From Acidimicrobiia bacterium (lineage in GTDB: Bacteria > Actinomycetota > Acidimicrobiia > Spongiisociales > Spongiisociaceae): a stretch of DNA of 64,000 bases. Both the position numbers and the translations under genes were made by a program. The stretch lies in assembly GCA_009841105.1 (NCBI GenBank), contig VXMM01000032.1:1-64000 (forward strand), in the 5' to 3' direction. Of the stretch, positions 47,662 through 56,706 are shown one piece after another. The first letter of the stretch is position 1. Each line of letters opens with the position of its first letter. The notes below the pieces were generated by a model that was not told where the DNA came from, ran no database searches, and was given only the letters and a program-made list of their open reading frames with translations.

Positions 47662-48544
47662 GCCCGACGCCCCGGTATCCCCCACGACGGGCCACGGCTC
47701 CCGGTTGCTGATCCTGACAGGTCTATCCGGCGCCGGTCGCTCCACGGGCGCCAAGGTCCTCGAAGATCTGGGCTTCTACGTGATCGACAACCTGCCCCCT
47801 TTCCTTCTCCGCCAAGTTGTCGAGCTGAACGACCTGCGGGCGGGCGGCCGGCACCTAGCCGTAGTTCTGGACAGCCGCGGCGGCTTCCCGGTGAGCGAGC
47901 TCGAGACCCACATCCAGGAGTTGGAGCGGTCCGGTATCGGCGTGACGCTGGTCTTCCTCGACGCTGATGACGATGTTCTGATCCGCCGCTACGAGGAGCA
48001 CCGCCGTCCCCACCCTCTCGGATTGCCGACCCTCGCCGACTCGATCTCGGCCGAACGCGAGATGATGGTCGACCTCCGGCTCCGAGCCGACATGTATATC
48101 AATACCAGCGAGACCAATGTCCATCAGCTTCGCGAGTGGTTCGGGAGCCACCTCTCGGCGCTGGTGGACGAGCACGCGATGCGCCTGGCGGTGACCTCAT
48201 TCGGCTTCAAGAACGGCACGCCACGCGACAATGACCTGATGTTCGATGTACGTTTCCTCCCCAATCCTCACTGGGTGCCCGGTCTCCGTCTCCTAACCGG
48301 CCGAGATGAGCAGGTGAGGGCCTTCGTGCTCGGCACCGAAGATGCTCGCGGCTTCCTGGAGAGGATCCGTGACCTGCTCTCGTTCCTGATCCCGCGCTAC
48401 CGGGAGGAGGGCAAGTCCTACGTGAGTATCGGGATCGGCTGTACCGGAGGGCGGCACCGATCCGTGGCCATCGCCGAGGACCTGGGGGAGTGGCTGGCAG
48501 ACCAGGAGTATCACGCCACCATCCGTCACCGGGATGTCGAGTAG
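47654..48544 (+). CDS. rapZ: RapZ/YvcJ-family nucleotide-binding protein
   Basis: A 296-residue P-loop protein; in E. coli RapZ directs small-RNA decay for amino-sugar control, and in actinobacteria its role is less clear. Walker A is GLSGAGRST, with Arg where Lys is usual; the same substitution is known from actinobacterial homologues. The C-terminal domain has FGFKNGTPRDNDLMFDVRFLPNP and IGIGCTGGRHRSVAI. In other actinobacteria yvcK and whiA follow directly; here pgk does. Confidence 0.93.
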   Translation: MAEPDAPVSPTTGHGSRLLILTGLSGAGRSTGAKVLEDLGFYVIDNLPPFLLRQVVELNDLRAGGRHLAVVLDSRGGFPVSELETHIQELERSGIGVTLVFLDADDDVLIRRYEEHRRPHPLGLPTLADSISAEREMMVDLRLRADMYINTSETNVHQLREWFGSHLSALVDEHAMRLAVTSFGFKNGTPRDNDLMFDVRFLPNPHWVPGLRLLTGRDEQVRAFVLGTEDARGFLERIRDLLSFLIPRYREEGKSYVSIGIGCTGGRHRSVAIAEDLGEWLADQEYHATIRHRDVE

Positions 48545-48556
48545 GGACGGGGGCCG

Positions 48557-49741
48557 GTGGGAAGGCTCTTGACCCTTGCGGATCTTCCGGTTTCCGGGCA
48601 CCGGGTGCTCCTCCGTTCCGACCTCAATGTTCCCCTGCGAGACGGGAAGGTGGCCGACGACTTTCGCCTCCGAGCGACGCTCCCCGCCATCGAACAGCTC
48701 CGTGACGCAGGCGCCGCGGTCATCCTCTGCAGCCATCTCGGACGGCCCCGAGGATGCGTGGTGGACGGGATGCGAATGGCCCCCGTGGCCGGGGCACTGT
48801 CCGAGCTGGGTGGATTCGCCGTCGCCCAGGCCTCAGATTCCGTCGGCGCGGACGCGGGACGCCTGGTAGGAGAGGCGCGCCCGGGCGACGTGGTGCTGCT
48901 GGAGAACACCCGTTTCCATCCCGGCGAGACCACCAACGACCCCGACTACTCCTCGGAGTTGGCCGAATTGGCCGACTTCTTCGTGCTGGACGCCTTCGGT
49001 TCGGCTCACCGGGCCCACGCCTCCACCACCGGAGTGTCCGCTCTGATCAGATCAGCGGCAGGACCCCTGCTCGAACGCGAGCTGGCTGCCTTCCAGACCC
49101 TCATGGAGAAGCCGCCCCGCCCGTTCACCGTGGTGCTGGGAGGCGCCAAGGTCTCCGATAAGCTGCCGCTCGTCCGGGCGCTGCTACCCAAGGTCGACGC
49201 CTTGCTGATGGGCGGCGGTATGTGCTTCAGCCTTCTGGCCGTGGAAGGCTACGAGGTGGGAAACTCGCTGGTGGAGCCGGACCATTTCGACTCGTTACGG
49301 GAACTCTTGAGCACTCCGGCGGCGGACCGCCTGGTGCTGCCCTCCGACATAGTCACCGCTGACCGGTTCGACGAGGACGCCGGCAGCACGGCGGTCGGTG
49401 TGAACTCGATCGAAGAGGGTACCTGGGGCCTGGACATCGGCCCCGCCACCGCCGAACAGTTCGCGGAGGTCATCGGCGGATCGGGGTCGGTGTTCTGGAA
49501 TGGCCCCATGGGCGTGTTCGAGTGGGAGGCGTTCCGGGCCGGAACGGCAACCGTGGCCGCCGCAATGGCCCGGTCGAGCGGGTTTCGAGTAGCCGGCGGG
49601 GGCGACTCGGTTGCCGCGTTGAGAATGCTCGGCCGTCAAGACGACCTCGATCATCTGTCGACCGGCGGCGGGGCCGGGCTGGAGCTGCTGGAAGGCAGGA
49701 TCCTCCCGGGTGTAAAGGGACTGGAGAGATGGGCTCGATAG
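48557..49741 (+). CDS. pgk: Phosphoglycerate kinase
   Basis: A 394-residue glycolytic kinase. LLRSDLNVPLRDGK, SHLGRPRG, LLENTRFHPGE, LGGAKVSDK, GGGMCFSLL and the C-terminal AGGGDSVAALR nucleotide motifs are all present. GTG 48557 follows a G-rich site; TTG 48569 is possible. It overlaps tpiA by 13 bases. The usual upstream gap gene is missing. Confidence 0.95.
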   Translation: MGRLLTLADLPVSGHRVLLRSDLNVPLRDGKVADDFRLRATLPAIEQLRDAGAAVILCSHLGRPRGCVVDGMRMAPVAGALSELGGFAVAQASDSVGADAGRLVGEARPGDVVLLENTRFHPGETTNDPDYSSELAELADFFVLDAFGSAHRAHASTTGVSALIRSAAGPLLERELAAFQTLMEKPPRPFTVVLGGAKVSDKLPLVRALLPKVDALLMGGGMCFSLLAVEGYEVGNSLVEPDHFDSLRELLSTPAADRLVLPSDIVTADRFDEDAGSTAVGVNSIEEGTWGLDIGPATAEQFAEVIGGSGSVFWNGPMGVFEWEAFRAGTATVAAAMARSSGFRVAGGGDSVAALRMLGRQDDLDHLSTGGGAGLELLEGRILPGVKGLERWAR

Positions 49742-50505
49742 CGCGCCGGCCGCTCATGGTGGCCAACTGGAAGATGCACGGGACCTTCTTCGAGGCCATG
49801 CAGTGGGTTCAGGCGCTGAGCTACCAGCTCGATCCAGCAGATTACGACCGGGTCGATGTCGGGGTTGCGCCGTCCTTCACCTCTCTCCGCTCGGTCCAGA
49901 CCGTCATCCAGATGGATGACCTGCCGATTCACATCGTGGCGCAGAACGTACATTGGGCGAACAAGGGTGCCTACACCGGTGAAGTGTCGGCCCGCATGCT
50001 GGCCAAGCTCGCCGTCAGCTACGTAATCGTCGGCCACTCGGAGCGCCGCCGGGATTTCGGCGAGGACGACCGGATGGTCAACCGGAAGGCTCGGGCAGCG
50101 CTGTCGGAGGGAGTCACGCCGATCGTGGCGGTGGGTGAGACCCTGGAGCAACGGGAAGGCGGTCGAGCCGAGCAGACGGTGGGCCGGCAGGTCTCAGGCT
50201 CCCTGGCCAGGATGCCGTCCGACCAAGTGGGCCGGCTGGTGGTTGCGTACGAGCCGGTGTGGGCGATCGGCACCGGCCGCCATGCCCGCCCGGCCGTGGC
50301 TCAAGAGATGATCTCCTACATCAGGAGCCGCATCCGATCAAAGCACGGGGACGCGGCCGATCAGGTGAGGATCATCTACGGCGGGTCGATCAACCCGGGT
50401 AACGTGGCCGCTCTCATGGCCAAGCGGGACATCGACGGCGGCCTGATCGGGGGAGCCTCTCTCGACCCCGGGACGCTGGCGGCCTGCGTGAGGTACTGGA
50501 CATAA
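49729..50505 (+). CDS. tpiA: Triosephosphate isomerase
   Basis: A 258-residue (beta/alpha)8 isomerase. ANWKMHGTFFEA with the catalytic Lys, IVGHSERRRDFGE with the His, AYEPVWAIGTGRHA with the Glu, and the phosphate motif IIYGGSINPGN. ATG 49729 lies inside the last codons of pgk, so translation is coupled. Confidence 0.96.
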   Translation: MGSIARRPLMVANWKMHGTFFEAMQWVQALSYQLDPADYDRVDVGVAPSFTSLRSVQTVIQMDDLPIHIVAQNVHWANKGAYTGEVSARMLAKLAVSYVIVGHSERRRDFGEDDRMVNRKARAALSEGVTPIVAVGETLEQREGGRAEQTVGRQVSGSLARMPSDQVGRLVVAYEPVWAIGTGRHARPAVAQEMISYIRSRIRSKHGDAADQVRIIYGGSINPGNVAALMAKRDIDGGLIGGASLDPGTLAACVRYWT

Positions 50506-50526
50506 GAGGGGAGGGAGCGGACGCGT

Positions 50527-51276
50527 ATGACCCGACCGAACGAGTTGGTCCTGCTGAGACACGGTGAGAGCACGTGGAACCTGGAGAATCGCTTCTCGGG
50601 CTGGACCGACGTGCCGCTCACCGTTAGCGGGGAGGAGGAAGCGACATCCGCCGGCCTGTTGATGGCCGAGGAGGGCCTGGCCTTCGACGTAGTCCACACC
50701 TCGTTGCTACGGAGGGCCATCAACACCGCCAACCTCGCCCTGGACCGCATGGATCTCCACTGGTTGCCCGTCAGCCGGAGCTGGCGCCTCAACGAGCGTC
50801 ACTACGGCGGATTGCAAGGACTGAACAAGAAGGAGACCGCCGCTATGCATGGCGCCGAGCAGGTCTTCCAGTGGCGGCGGAGCTACGCGGTGCCACCCCC
50901 GGCCCTGGAGAGCGATGATCCGCGCCATCCCCGCTCCGACCGGAGGTACCGGGACGTGCCGTCAGGTGAGCTCCCCGCCTCCGAGTGCCTGGCGGATGTG
51001 GTAGATCGCGCGGTGCCCTACTGGAAGGCGGGGATCATGCCTGACCTCTCCGCAGGACGCCGTGTCCTGGTAGTCGCCCACGGCAACAGCATCCGCGCCC
51101 TGCTCAAGTACCTGAAACACATCGGCGACGATGAGATCACCCGCCTCAACATCCCGACCGGTATCCCGCTGGTCGTGGAGTTGGACGACGCCTTCGAGTA
51201 TGCCGGAGACCGGTACCTGGGCGATCCGGCGGTAGCAGCGGCGGCCGCAGCGGCGGTAGCGGCTCAAGCGGGCTAG
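50527..51276 (+). CDS. gpmA: 2,3-bisphosphoglycerate-dependent phosphoglycerate mutase
   Basis: A 249-residue histidine-phosphatase-fold mutase interconverting 3- and 2-phosphoglycerate. The active RHG is in [34 protein letters not shown] and [14 protein letters not shown] complete the site. The C-terminus ends in an Ala-rich tail ([14 protein letters not shown]) and the TAG stop is the first base triplet of the heptamer array that follows. Confidence 0.95.
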   Translation: MTRPNELVLLRHGESTWNLENRFSGWTDVPLTVSGEEEATSAGLLMAEEGLAFDVVHTSLLRRAINTANLALDRMDLHWLPVSRSWRLNERHYGGLQGLNKKETAAMHGAEQVFQWRRSYAVPPPALESDDPRHPRSDRRYRDVPSGELPASECLADVVDRAVPYWKAGIMPDLSAGRRVLVVAHGNSIRALLKYLKHIGDDEITRLNIPTGIPLVVELDDAFEYAGDRYLGDPAVAAAAAAAVAAQAG

Positions 51277-51311
51277 TTGCTAGTTGCTAGTTGTTAGTTG
51301 TTAGTTGTTAG
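51274..51311 (+). repeat. Heptamer array, left arm of the four-helix-bundle cassette
   Basis: Five tandem 7-base units, TAGTTGC TAGTTGC TAGTTGT TAGTTGT TAGTTGT, then TAG. The first TAG is the stop of gpmA. The inverted counterpart is at 51705-51739. Between this array and the next gene lies a short AT-rich stretch (51312-51350) that could hold a promoter. Confidence 0.9.
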
Positions 51312-51352
51312 TAAATATAGTTTAACTCTTACTGATAGCTATAGTAGCCATC

Positions 51353-51724
51353 GTGGGCAACTATCAGGATTTAGAGGTCTGGCGGAAGTCTCTAGACCTG
51401 GCCGAGATGGTCTATCGCCTCTCCGCCAGTTTCCCGTCCTCGGAGAAATACGGCATGACGGTCCAAGTGCGACGGTCTGCCTGCTCGATCGCGGCGAATA
51501 TCTCCGAGGGGGCGTCGCGCCGGGGTGCCAGGGAGTTCCTCCAGTTTCTGGGGATCGCGAGCGGATCGCTGGCAGAGACAGAGACCTTCCTGATATTGGC
51601 AAGCCGTCTGGGCATGGCCAACTGCGAACACATCGATGATGTTCTGGTCTGCGCTGACGAGGTTGGTAAGATGCTGACCGGACTCAAGCGCTCCGTTCGA
51701 CGCCAACTCGCAACTACCGACTAG
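51353..51724 (+). CDS. Four-helix-bundle (S23 / 23S rRNA intervening-sequence type) protein
   Basis: A 123-residue protein of the family named after the protein encoded in 23S rRNA intervening sequences (TIGR02436). The opening NYQDLEVWRKSLDLAEMVY, QVRRSACSIAANISEGASR and EFLQFLGIASGSLAETE are family hallmarks; it forms a pentameric helix bundle in studied cases. Function unknown; a relative (Avd) assists diversity-generating retroelements, but no reverse transcriptase is seen here. The GTG start follows the AT-rich stretch, and the TAG stop lies inside the right heptamer array. It looks inserted as a unit between gpmA and secG. Confidence 0.88.
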   Translation: MGNYQDLEVWRKSLDLAEMVYRLSASFPSSEKYGMTVQVRRSACSIAANISEGASRRGAREFLQFLGIASGSLAETETFLILASRLGMANCEHIDDVLVCADEVGKMLTGLKRSVRRQLATTD

Positions 51725-51739
51725 CGACTAGGGACTACC
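51705..51739 (-). repeat. Heptamer array, right (inverted) arm of the cassette
   Basis: Five units AACTCGC AACTACC GACTAGC GACTAGG GACTACC, the inverted form of the left array, with the same 7-base period. It covers the last codons and the stop of the four-helix-bundle gene and ends two bases before the secG start codon. Confidence 0.85.
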
Positions 51740-51741
51740 TC

Positions 51742-51981
51742 ATGACTATCGCGATCGCCATCATCACCGTCCTCCATCTGATCGTGGCGGTCGCCCTGGT
51801 CTTCCTGATCCTGCTTCATGCCGGCAAGGGCGGGCTCGGCGACATGTTCGGCGGGGGGATGCAGGCAGGCGGGATGGGCGGGTCCACGCTCGCCGAACGG
51901 AACCTGGACCGCATGACCGTCATCGTGGCGGTGCTGTTCGCGGCCACCACCGTCAGCCTGGCGATCCTTCTCGGCCGCTGA
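51742..51981 (+). CDS. secG: Preprotein translocase subunit SecG
   Basis: A 79-residue inner-membrane protein, part of SecYEG. Two hydrophobic segments (about 3-24 and 58-78) flank the conserved loop HAGKGGLGDMFGGG. Located after tpiA/gpmA as in other actinobacteria. Its ribosome-binding region is formed by the right heptamer array, so its translation may be affected. Confidence 0.92.
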   Translation: MTIAIAIITVLHLIVAVALVFLILLHAGKGGLGDMFGGGMQAGGMGGSTLAERNLDRMTVIVAVLFAATTVSLAILLGR

Positions 51982-52058
51982 GGTCATGATCCCCAGCCGG
52001 CGACCGGGAGCGGGCCGGCGCACGGGCTGATGACCAGATCCCCCGGCGAGGCCGCGGC

Positions 52059-53597
52059 GTGAACCCCGGACGCCGCTGGGCGCTTCTGATCGGTCTGGTG
52101 GCGCTGGTGGGCGTCGCCGCGCTGGTAGCCATCCGATCCGGGGGTCCACCGGGCGGAGACCTCGGGACCCTTGAGGTCGAGGACCCTATCGAAGTGACCA
52201 CCACCACCGGCCCGACGGCACCCTCCACCGTGGCTTCCGGTGACCAGACGACGGGTGATCCTCCGGCGGATGCGCCCGAGGAGGTCTCCGCAGATACCAC
52301 CACGGCTCCGGCCGATCCGACCGATGAAACGCCGGTCGCCCTGGCGGCGGACGTGGAAGCCGATCTCCAAGCCCTTCTCGACTCGTTGACCACCGGGCTG
52401 GACACGGAGGCCATCGGCCGGCTCGGCCGGTCCGGTGACCTGCGCGTCGCCTGGGTCATCGCTGATCTCATGCGCTTCATCCCTCCTGACGCCTCGGGCC
52501 TCCGATTCGCCTTCACCGAACTGACAGGCGTCGACCTCGGCTCGAACCCGTGGCGCGACGCCACCAACCAGCTGATCGCATGGGACACGCCTGCGCCGCC
52601 AGGGCTTGCCAAGTGGAAGGGCGGGTTGTACACCCTGGTCGAGTTGGGATGGGCGCCCTTCTTCGCCGACGAGGACTCGCTCATCGATTGGCGTCACGTC
52701 ACCTGGGGCGGCGTGCTGATCGACGACCGCCCTCTCAACTCGACCCATCTGCCGTGCCCGCGGGGTTGCATCCCGGCGCTCAACGATCCCCTACTGGTGG
52801 CCGCCTCCGAGGGTGACTACTACCCCGATGATGCGTACGTCTTCGCGGTGACCGTCAACGGGGAGGCGGTGGCGTTTCCGAAGAACATGATGGAAGTCCA
52901 TGAAATGGTCAACATCACCATCGGGGGCAGGCGTCTGGGGATTCCGTACTGCACTCTGTGCGGCTCCGCCCAGGCTTACTTCACGGACTTGGTGCCCGAC
53001 TCGGTCCGCGACCGGCTCGGGGACGCGGGGACGTTCGAGCTCCGCACCTCCGGGCTTCTGTCACGCTCCAACAAGATGATGTACGAGTTCCACACGCGTT
53101 CTATGTTCGACACGTTCACCGGCCAAGCAGTGAGCGGTCCGCTTCGCGAGGCCGGCGTATGGCTGCCCCAGACCACGGTCGTGGCCTCGCCGTGGGGCGA
53201 GTGGAAGGCGGCCAACCCGAACACTCTCATCGTGGCGGAGGGCGGCGGGCTCGGCCGCTCCTACCCGGACGACCCGCTGAGGGGTCGGGACGACGATGGC
53301 CCCATCTTCCCGATAGGGGACTGGGACGACCGCCTGCCGGTCCAGGAGAAGGTGCTGGGCGTGCTCGTCGGGGTGGCAACGGAGCAGATCGCGGTGGCCT
53401 TCCCCGTTGTGGATGCCCACGCAACGCTGGACCGCGGAGGGTCAGTCGAGCACGCCGGGATCGTCGTGACGAAGGACGGAGGTGGCCTGCGCGCCCTGAG
53501 ACCGGACGGAGTCGAGATACCCGCCCATGAGTCCTTCTGGTTCGCGTGGAGCCAGTTCCATCCCGAAACCGAACTCTGGACACCATCCGAGAGGTAA
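52059..53597 (+). CDS. Exported DUF3179-domain protein
   Basis: A 512-residue protein. An N-terminal hydrophobic segment (about 6-26) anchors or exports it; a Thr/Pro/Ala-rich spacer runs to about residue 95. The DUF3179 domain follows, with [40 protein letters not shown] and the [21 protein letters not shown] and [17 protein letters not shown] segments. The CxxC of PYCTLCGS is the best-conserved site; function is unknown. Start GTG 52059. It is not obviously linked to its neighbours. Confidence 0.85.
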   Translation: MNPGRRWALLIGLVALVGVAALVAIRSGGPPGGDLGTLEVEDPIEVTTTTGPTAPSTVASGDQTTGDPPADAPEEVSADTTTAPADPTDETPVALAADVEADLQALLDSLTTGLDTEAIGRLGRSGDLRVAWVIADLMRFIPPDASGLRFAFTELTGVDLGSNPWRDATNQLIAWDTPAPPGLAKWKGGLYTLVELGWAPFFADEDSLIDWRHVTWGGVLIDDRPLNSTHLPCPRGCIPALNDPLLVAASEGDYYPDDAYVFAVTVNGEAVAFPKNMMEVHEMVNITIGGRRLGIPYCTLCGSAQAYFTDLVPDSVRDRLGDAGTFELRTSGLLSRSNKMMYEFHTRSMFDTFTGQAVSGPLREAGVWLPQTTVVASPWGEWKAANPNTLIVAEGGGLGRSYPDDPLRGRDDDGPIFPIGDWDDRLPVQEKVLGVLVGVATEQIAVAFPVVDAHATLDRGGSVEHAGIVVTKDGGGLRALRPDGVEIPAHESFWFAWSQFHPETELWTPSER

Positions 53598-53661
53598 GAA
53601 TGCGGGCCGGTCCTGGCCACTCCCACTAATCTTCCGCATAAGGTCGGCAGAGGAGGAGAGA

Positions 53662-54747
53662 ATGCCACGGACCGTGCAGGGTGTGGTGTCGAAGGCAGTC
53701 GGCGAGCCGGTGACCCTTGAGGAAATCCTCATTCCGGATCCTGGTCCCGGGGAGGCCGTGGTCCGAATCCAGGCGTGTGGGGTATGCCACACCGACCTCC
53801 ACTACCGCGAGGGCGGCATCACTGACGAATTCCCGTTCTTCCTCGGTCACGAGGCGGCCGGAGTCGTCGAGCAAGTGGGCGCCGGCGTGACCGACCTAGA
53901 GCCCGGCGACTTTGTCATCCTGAACTGGCGGGCCGTATGCGGCCAGTGCCGGTCGTGCTTTAGGGGCCGGCCCAACATATGCTTCAGCACTCACAACGCT
54001 TCCCAGAAGATGACCCTCGCCGACGGCACCGAGCTATCGGCAGCCCTAGGTATCGGGGCGTTCGCGGAAGCCACCCTCGTGGCGGCCGGCCAGTGCACGA
54101 AGGTGAACCCCGCCGCCTCGCCCGTGGCGGCCGGCCTGCTCGGCTGCGGTGTCATGGCCGGTATCGGGGCAGCCATGAACACAGGGGGCGTCGGCCCCGG
54201 CGACAGCGTGGCCGTGTTCGGCTGCGGAGGCGTCGGCGACGGCGCCATCGCAGGGGCCAAGCTGGCCGGAGCGACCACCATCATCGGAGTCGACATCGAC
54301 GACCGCAAGCTTGAATGGGCCAGCGAGTTCGGAGCGACCCACACCATCAACTCCAACGACGAGGATCCGGTCCATGCCATCAAGAAGCTGACCGGTGGTA
54401 ACGGGGTCGACGTGGCCATCGAGGCGATCGGCCTACCCCATGTCTACCAGCAGGCCTTCAAGGCCCGTGACCTGGCCGGCACCGTGGTGCTGGTGGGGGT
54501 GCCGGCCCCCGACATGACCCTGGAACTGCCGTTCCTCGAGGTGTTCGGCCGCGGAGGCGCCCTGAAGTCGAGCTGGTACGGGGACTGCCTCCCTTCCAGG
54601 GACTTCCCCATGCTGGTGGACCTGTACCTGCAGGACCGCCTCGACCTGGACCGCTTCGTTTCCGAAACGATCGGCTTGGGAGACGTCGAGGAGGCCTTCC
54701 ACAAGATGGAGCGCGGGGAGGTACTTCGCTCAGTGGTCGTATTCTGA
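53662..54747 (+). CDS. mscR: S-(hydroxymethyl)mycothiol dehydrogenase (formaldehyde / S-nitrosomycothiol detoxification)
   Basis: A 361-residue zinc alcohol dehydrogenase. It oxidises the formaldehyde-mycothiol adduct with NAD+ and can reduce S-nitrosomycothiol. Catalytic zinc ligands are in [15 protein letters not shown] and [11 protein letters not shown]; structural zinc cysteines in [18 protein letters not shown]-binding in [12 protein letters not shown]. The C-terminus [20 protein letters not shown] is specific to the mycothiol-dependent group, and length matches exactly. ATG 53662 has AGGAGGAG upstream. The following MBL hydrolase is its usual operon partner. It implies that the organism makes mycothiol. 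Confidence 0.94.
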   Translation: MPRTVQGVVSKAVGEPVTLEEILIPDPGPGEAVVRIQACGVCHTDLHYREGGITDEFPFFLGHEAAGVVEQVGAGVTDLEPGDFVILNWRAVCGQCRSCFRGRPNICFSTHNASQKMTLADGTELSAALGIGAFAEATLVAAGQCTKVNPAASPVAAGLLGCGVMAGIGAAMNTGGVGPGDSVAVFGCGGVGDGAIAGAKLAGATTIIGVDIDDRKLEWASEFGATHTINSNDEDPVHAIKKLTGGNGVDVAIEAIGLPHVYQQAFKARDLAGTVVLVGVPAPDMTLELPFLEVFGRGGALKSSWYGDCLPSRDFPMLVDLYLQDRLDLDRFVSETIGLGDVEEAFHKMERGEVLRSVVVF

Positions 54748-54760
54748 GGCGGCGATAGAC

Positions 54761-55390
54761 ATGCCGCTCGAGCTGGTAATCACTGAAGGACTGTTCATTC
54801 TCGATGGGGGCGAGTGGGAGGTCACGAACAACGTCTGGCTGGTCGGAAACGATCGGGAGGTGATGGTGATCGATGCCGGCCACGACCACGCTCCGATTGT
54901 GGAGGCAGTGGCGGGCCGGCGGGTGACCTCAATCGCCTCAACCCACGGCCACAACGACCATATCAACTCGGCGGTCGCCCTGCGCGACGAGGTCGATGCT
55001 CCCATCTTGCTCCACCCGGACGACCGGATGCTCTGGGACATGGTGTATGCCGATGACGCTCCGGACCGTGACCTGGCGCACGGCGCCACCCTGCGGGCGG
55101 CCGGACACGAACTGGCGGTGATCCACACGCCCGGTCATTCACCGGGCTCGTGTTGCTTCTGGGACGCTGGGAGCGGTCTGATGTTCTCCGGCGACACCCT
55201 GTTCAACGGGGGACCGGGGGCTACCGGACGGAGCTTCAGCGACCGACCCACCCTGCTTCGGAGCATCCGCGACATGTTGCTGGTCCTGCCGGACGAGACG
55301 ATCGTGCACACCGGCCACGGCGACAGCACCACCATAGGTTCCGAACGGGCCGGGTTGCTTGACCATATCGCGCGGCTGGAAGTCGACTGA
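54761..55390 (+). CDS. MBL-fold metallo-hydrolase, partner of MscR
   Basis: A 209-residue metallo-beta-lactamase-fold hydrolase. The metal motif is STHGHNDHINSA; further ligands are the His in VIHTPGHSPGSC, Asp in FSGDTLF and His in VHTGHGD. It begins 13 bp after mscR. In mycobacteria the same gene follows mscR and is thought to hydrolyse the S-formylmycothiol product, the step done by FrmB/EstD in glutathione organisms. That role is inference. Confidence 0.88.
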   Translation: MPLELVITEGLFILDGGEWEVTNNVWLVGNDREVMVIDAGHDHAPIVEAVAGRRVTSIASTHGHNDHINSAVALRDEVDAPILLHPDDRMLWDMVYADDAPDRDLAHGATLRAAGHELAVIHTPGHSPGSCCFWDAGSGLMFSGDTLFNGGPGATGRSFSDRPTLLRSIRDMLLVLPDETIVHTGHGDSTTIGSERAGLLDHIARLEVD

Positions 55391-55409
55391 GGCGCGGACC
55401 CGCAGTGGG

Positions 55410-55415
55410 TATAAT
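55410..55415 (+). promoter_or_regulatory. -10 box of the tRNA-Leu(GAG) promoter
   Basis: A perfect TATAAT ends 15 bases before the tRNA in otherwise GC-rich DNA. No clear -35 is seen 17 bases further upstream. Confidence 0.65.
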
Positions 55416-55430
55416 CGTGCCTCCGCTCGG

Positions 55431-55516
55431 GTCGGAGTGGCGGAACTGGTAGACGCGCTAGGTTGAGGGCCTAGTGCCCGCAAGGGCGTGGAGGTTCGAG
55501 TCCTCTCTCCGACACC
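55431..55516 (+). tRNA. tRNA-Leu (GAG)
   Basis: A class II tRNA with a long variable arm (TGCCCGCAAGGGCGT). Acceptor stem GTCGGAG/CTCCGAC pairs fully. Anticodon loop TTGAGGG places GAG at 55465-55467. Discriminator A at 55514; CC follows but CCA is not complete. Confidence 0.96.
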
Positions 55517-55553
55517 GGTCACCCACCCCGGGCCGGACAGTATCCTCCCGGCT

Positions 55554-56096
55554 GTGTCTCAGGCCGATCTAACCCATGGGGAGCCTGACGGACCGGTGGT
55601 CCTAGGAACCCCAACGATCCATCCCGCCTCGTTCGTGGCGCCGAACGTTCAGATCTACGGCGATGCTTTGATAGAAGCCCGCGCCGTCATCATGTTCGGT
55701 GTGGTGATCCGCGCCGAGTTGGACCGGGTGGAGGTGGGGGCCGGCTCGAACCTCCAGGACAACGTGGTGATGCACTGCGACCCCGGCTTCCCGTGCGTGG
55801 TGGGAAGGAATACCACTGTTGGGCACGCCGCGGTGCTGCATAGCGTGAGGGTCGGCGCCAATTGCCTGGTCGGGATCGGCTCCATGGCGCTAACCGGCTC
55901 CGAACTGGGAGAGGGCGCCTGGCTGGCGTCCGGAGCCGTGCTGCCGGAGGGCCGGAGCATCCCGCCCTGGACCCTCGCCATGGGCATCCCGGCCAAGCCG
56001 GTACGGCGGCTGACCGAGGACGAGATCGAGCGGCAGAGAGACGGGGTGGCCACCTACCAGCGGTTCCTGGAGGCCTACAAACCCCTGCTGGGATGA
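55554..56096 (+). CDS. Gamma-class carbonic anhydrase-like hexapeptide protein
   Basis: A 180-residue left-handed beta-helix protein. Hexapeptide repeats run from about residue 20 to 135 and a C-terminal helix follows (EDEIERQRDGVATYQRFL). The three zinc-binding histidines are visible in NVVMHCDPG and GHAAVLHSV. Members either hydrate CO2 or, like PaaY and YrdA, have other or unknown activity. Start GTG 55554, 38 bases after the tRNA, without a clear site; a short leader or leaderless transcript is possible. Confidence 0.88.
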   Translation: MSQADLTHGEPDGPVVLGTPTIHPASFVAPNVQIYGDALIEARAVIMFGVVIRAELDRVEVGAGSNLQDNVVMHCDPGFPCVVGRNTTVGHAAVLHSVRVGANCLVGIGSMALTGSELGEGAWLASGAVLPEGRSIPPWTLAMGIPAKPVRRLTEDEIERQRDGVATYQRFLEAYKPLLG

Positions 56097-56130
56097 AGCC
56101 TCTCCTTCCATTGCGGACGGCGCGGCGATC

Positions 56131-56142
56131 ACGTGTGACACG
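56131..56142. promoter_or_regulatory. Short palindrome upstream of the holin-family operon
   Basis: CGTGTGACACG (56132-56142) is a perfect 5+1+5 inverted repeat lying about 70 bases before the ATG at 56213, followed by an AT-rich TCTGTATTTTCGTGAGG. It could be an operator; this rests on the sequence only. Confidence 0.3.
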
Positions 56143-56212
56143 TTCTGTATTTTCGTGAGGAATACCTACCTCCTGTCGCTAGGCTGGAGTTCCCCCGCCG
56201 GACCCACATGCA

Positions 56213-56518
56213 ATGAAGCAACCTGAAATCCCCCAATTGATCTCCGAGCTGGTGGAGATGTCCAAGACGTACCTGGCTCAGGAGACGGTCGCTCCCTTGC
56301 GCAGGGTGGCGCGTTTCGCGGGGTTCAGCCTGCTGGCCGGGTTGCTGTTTGCCGTGGGATGGCTGTTGCTCTCGATCGCGGGGCTGAGGCTGGTGCTGGA
56401 CCTGCTTCCCGACAGCGCGCTTTGGAGTGTCCTGGGCTACTTCATCGGTGCGGTCGTCGCCGTGCTGCTGGCCCTGTTCGTCATGTGGCTGGCCAACCGC
56501 CCGAGGGAGGCGCTGTGA
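56213..56518 (+). CDS. Membrane protein of the actinobacterial holin-X family
   Basis: A 101-residue membrane protein. An amphipathic N-terminal helix (QLISELVEMSKTYLAQETVAPL) is followed by two membrane helices (about 36-60 and 70-93). The pattern matches the actinobacterial Holin-X (Phage_holin_3_6, PF07332) family, which is chromosomal and rarely phage-linked. Its stop overlaps the next start (GTGA). Confidence 0.8.
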   Translation: MKQPEIPQLISELVEMSKTYLAQETVAPLRRVARFAGFSLLAGLLFAVGWLLLSIAGLRLVLDLLPDSALWSVLGYFIGAVVAVLLALFVMWLANRPREAL

Positions 56519-56706
56519 TCACCCGCGACGACATCGAAGCCAAGGCCCACCAGATCGAGGAGGCCGTCGGTGACACCGGTGACTTCGTCCGCTCGGCCGC
56601 GATGAGAAACGCGTTGGGTTGGGGAGCTGCGCTTGCGATCGCATTCCTGGTCGGACGGCGGCGCGCCAAGCGCCGGGGCGCCCGGATCGAGATCCACCGC
56701 CTCTAG
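56515..56706 (+). CDS. Small membrane-associated protein
   Basis: A 63-residue protein, with a soluble acidic start (DDIEAKAHQIEEAVGDTGDF) and one hydrophobic segment (about 34-47), ending in a very basic tail (GRRRAKRRGARIEIHRL). GTG overlaps the upstream stop, so it is coupled to the holin-family gene. Proteins of this layout commonly accompany Holin-X genes; function is unknown. Confidence 0.7.
   Translation: MITRDDIEAKAHQIEEAVGDTGDFVRSAAMRNALGWGAALAIAFLVGRRRAKRRGARIEIHRL

Noticed and set aside
51353-51724. Diversity-generating retroelement (Avd-like accessory protein)
   Set aside because: The protein is in the same broad four-helix-bundle family, but there is no reverse transcriptase, template repeat or variable repeat in the window.
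51274-51739. CRISPR array
   Set aside because: The repeats are 7 bases long without spacers and are arranged as inverted arrays around a gene; no cas genes are present.
56213-56706. Prophage remnant
   Set aside because: The holin-family gene belongs to the actinobacterial Holin-X group, which is usually chromosomal; no other phage genes, integrase or att-like repeats are nearby.
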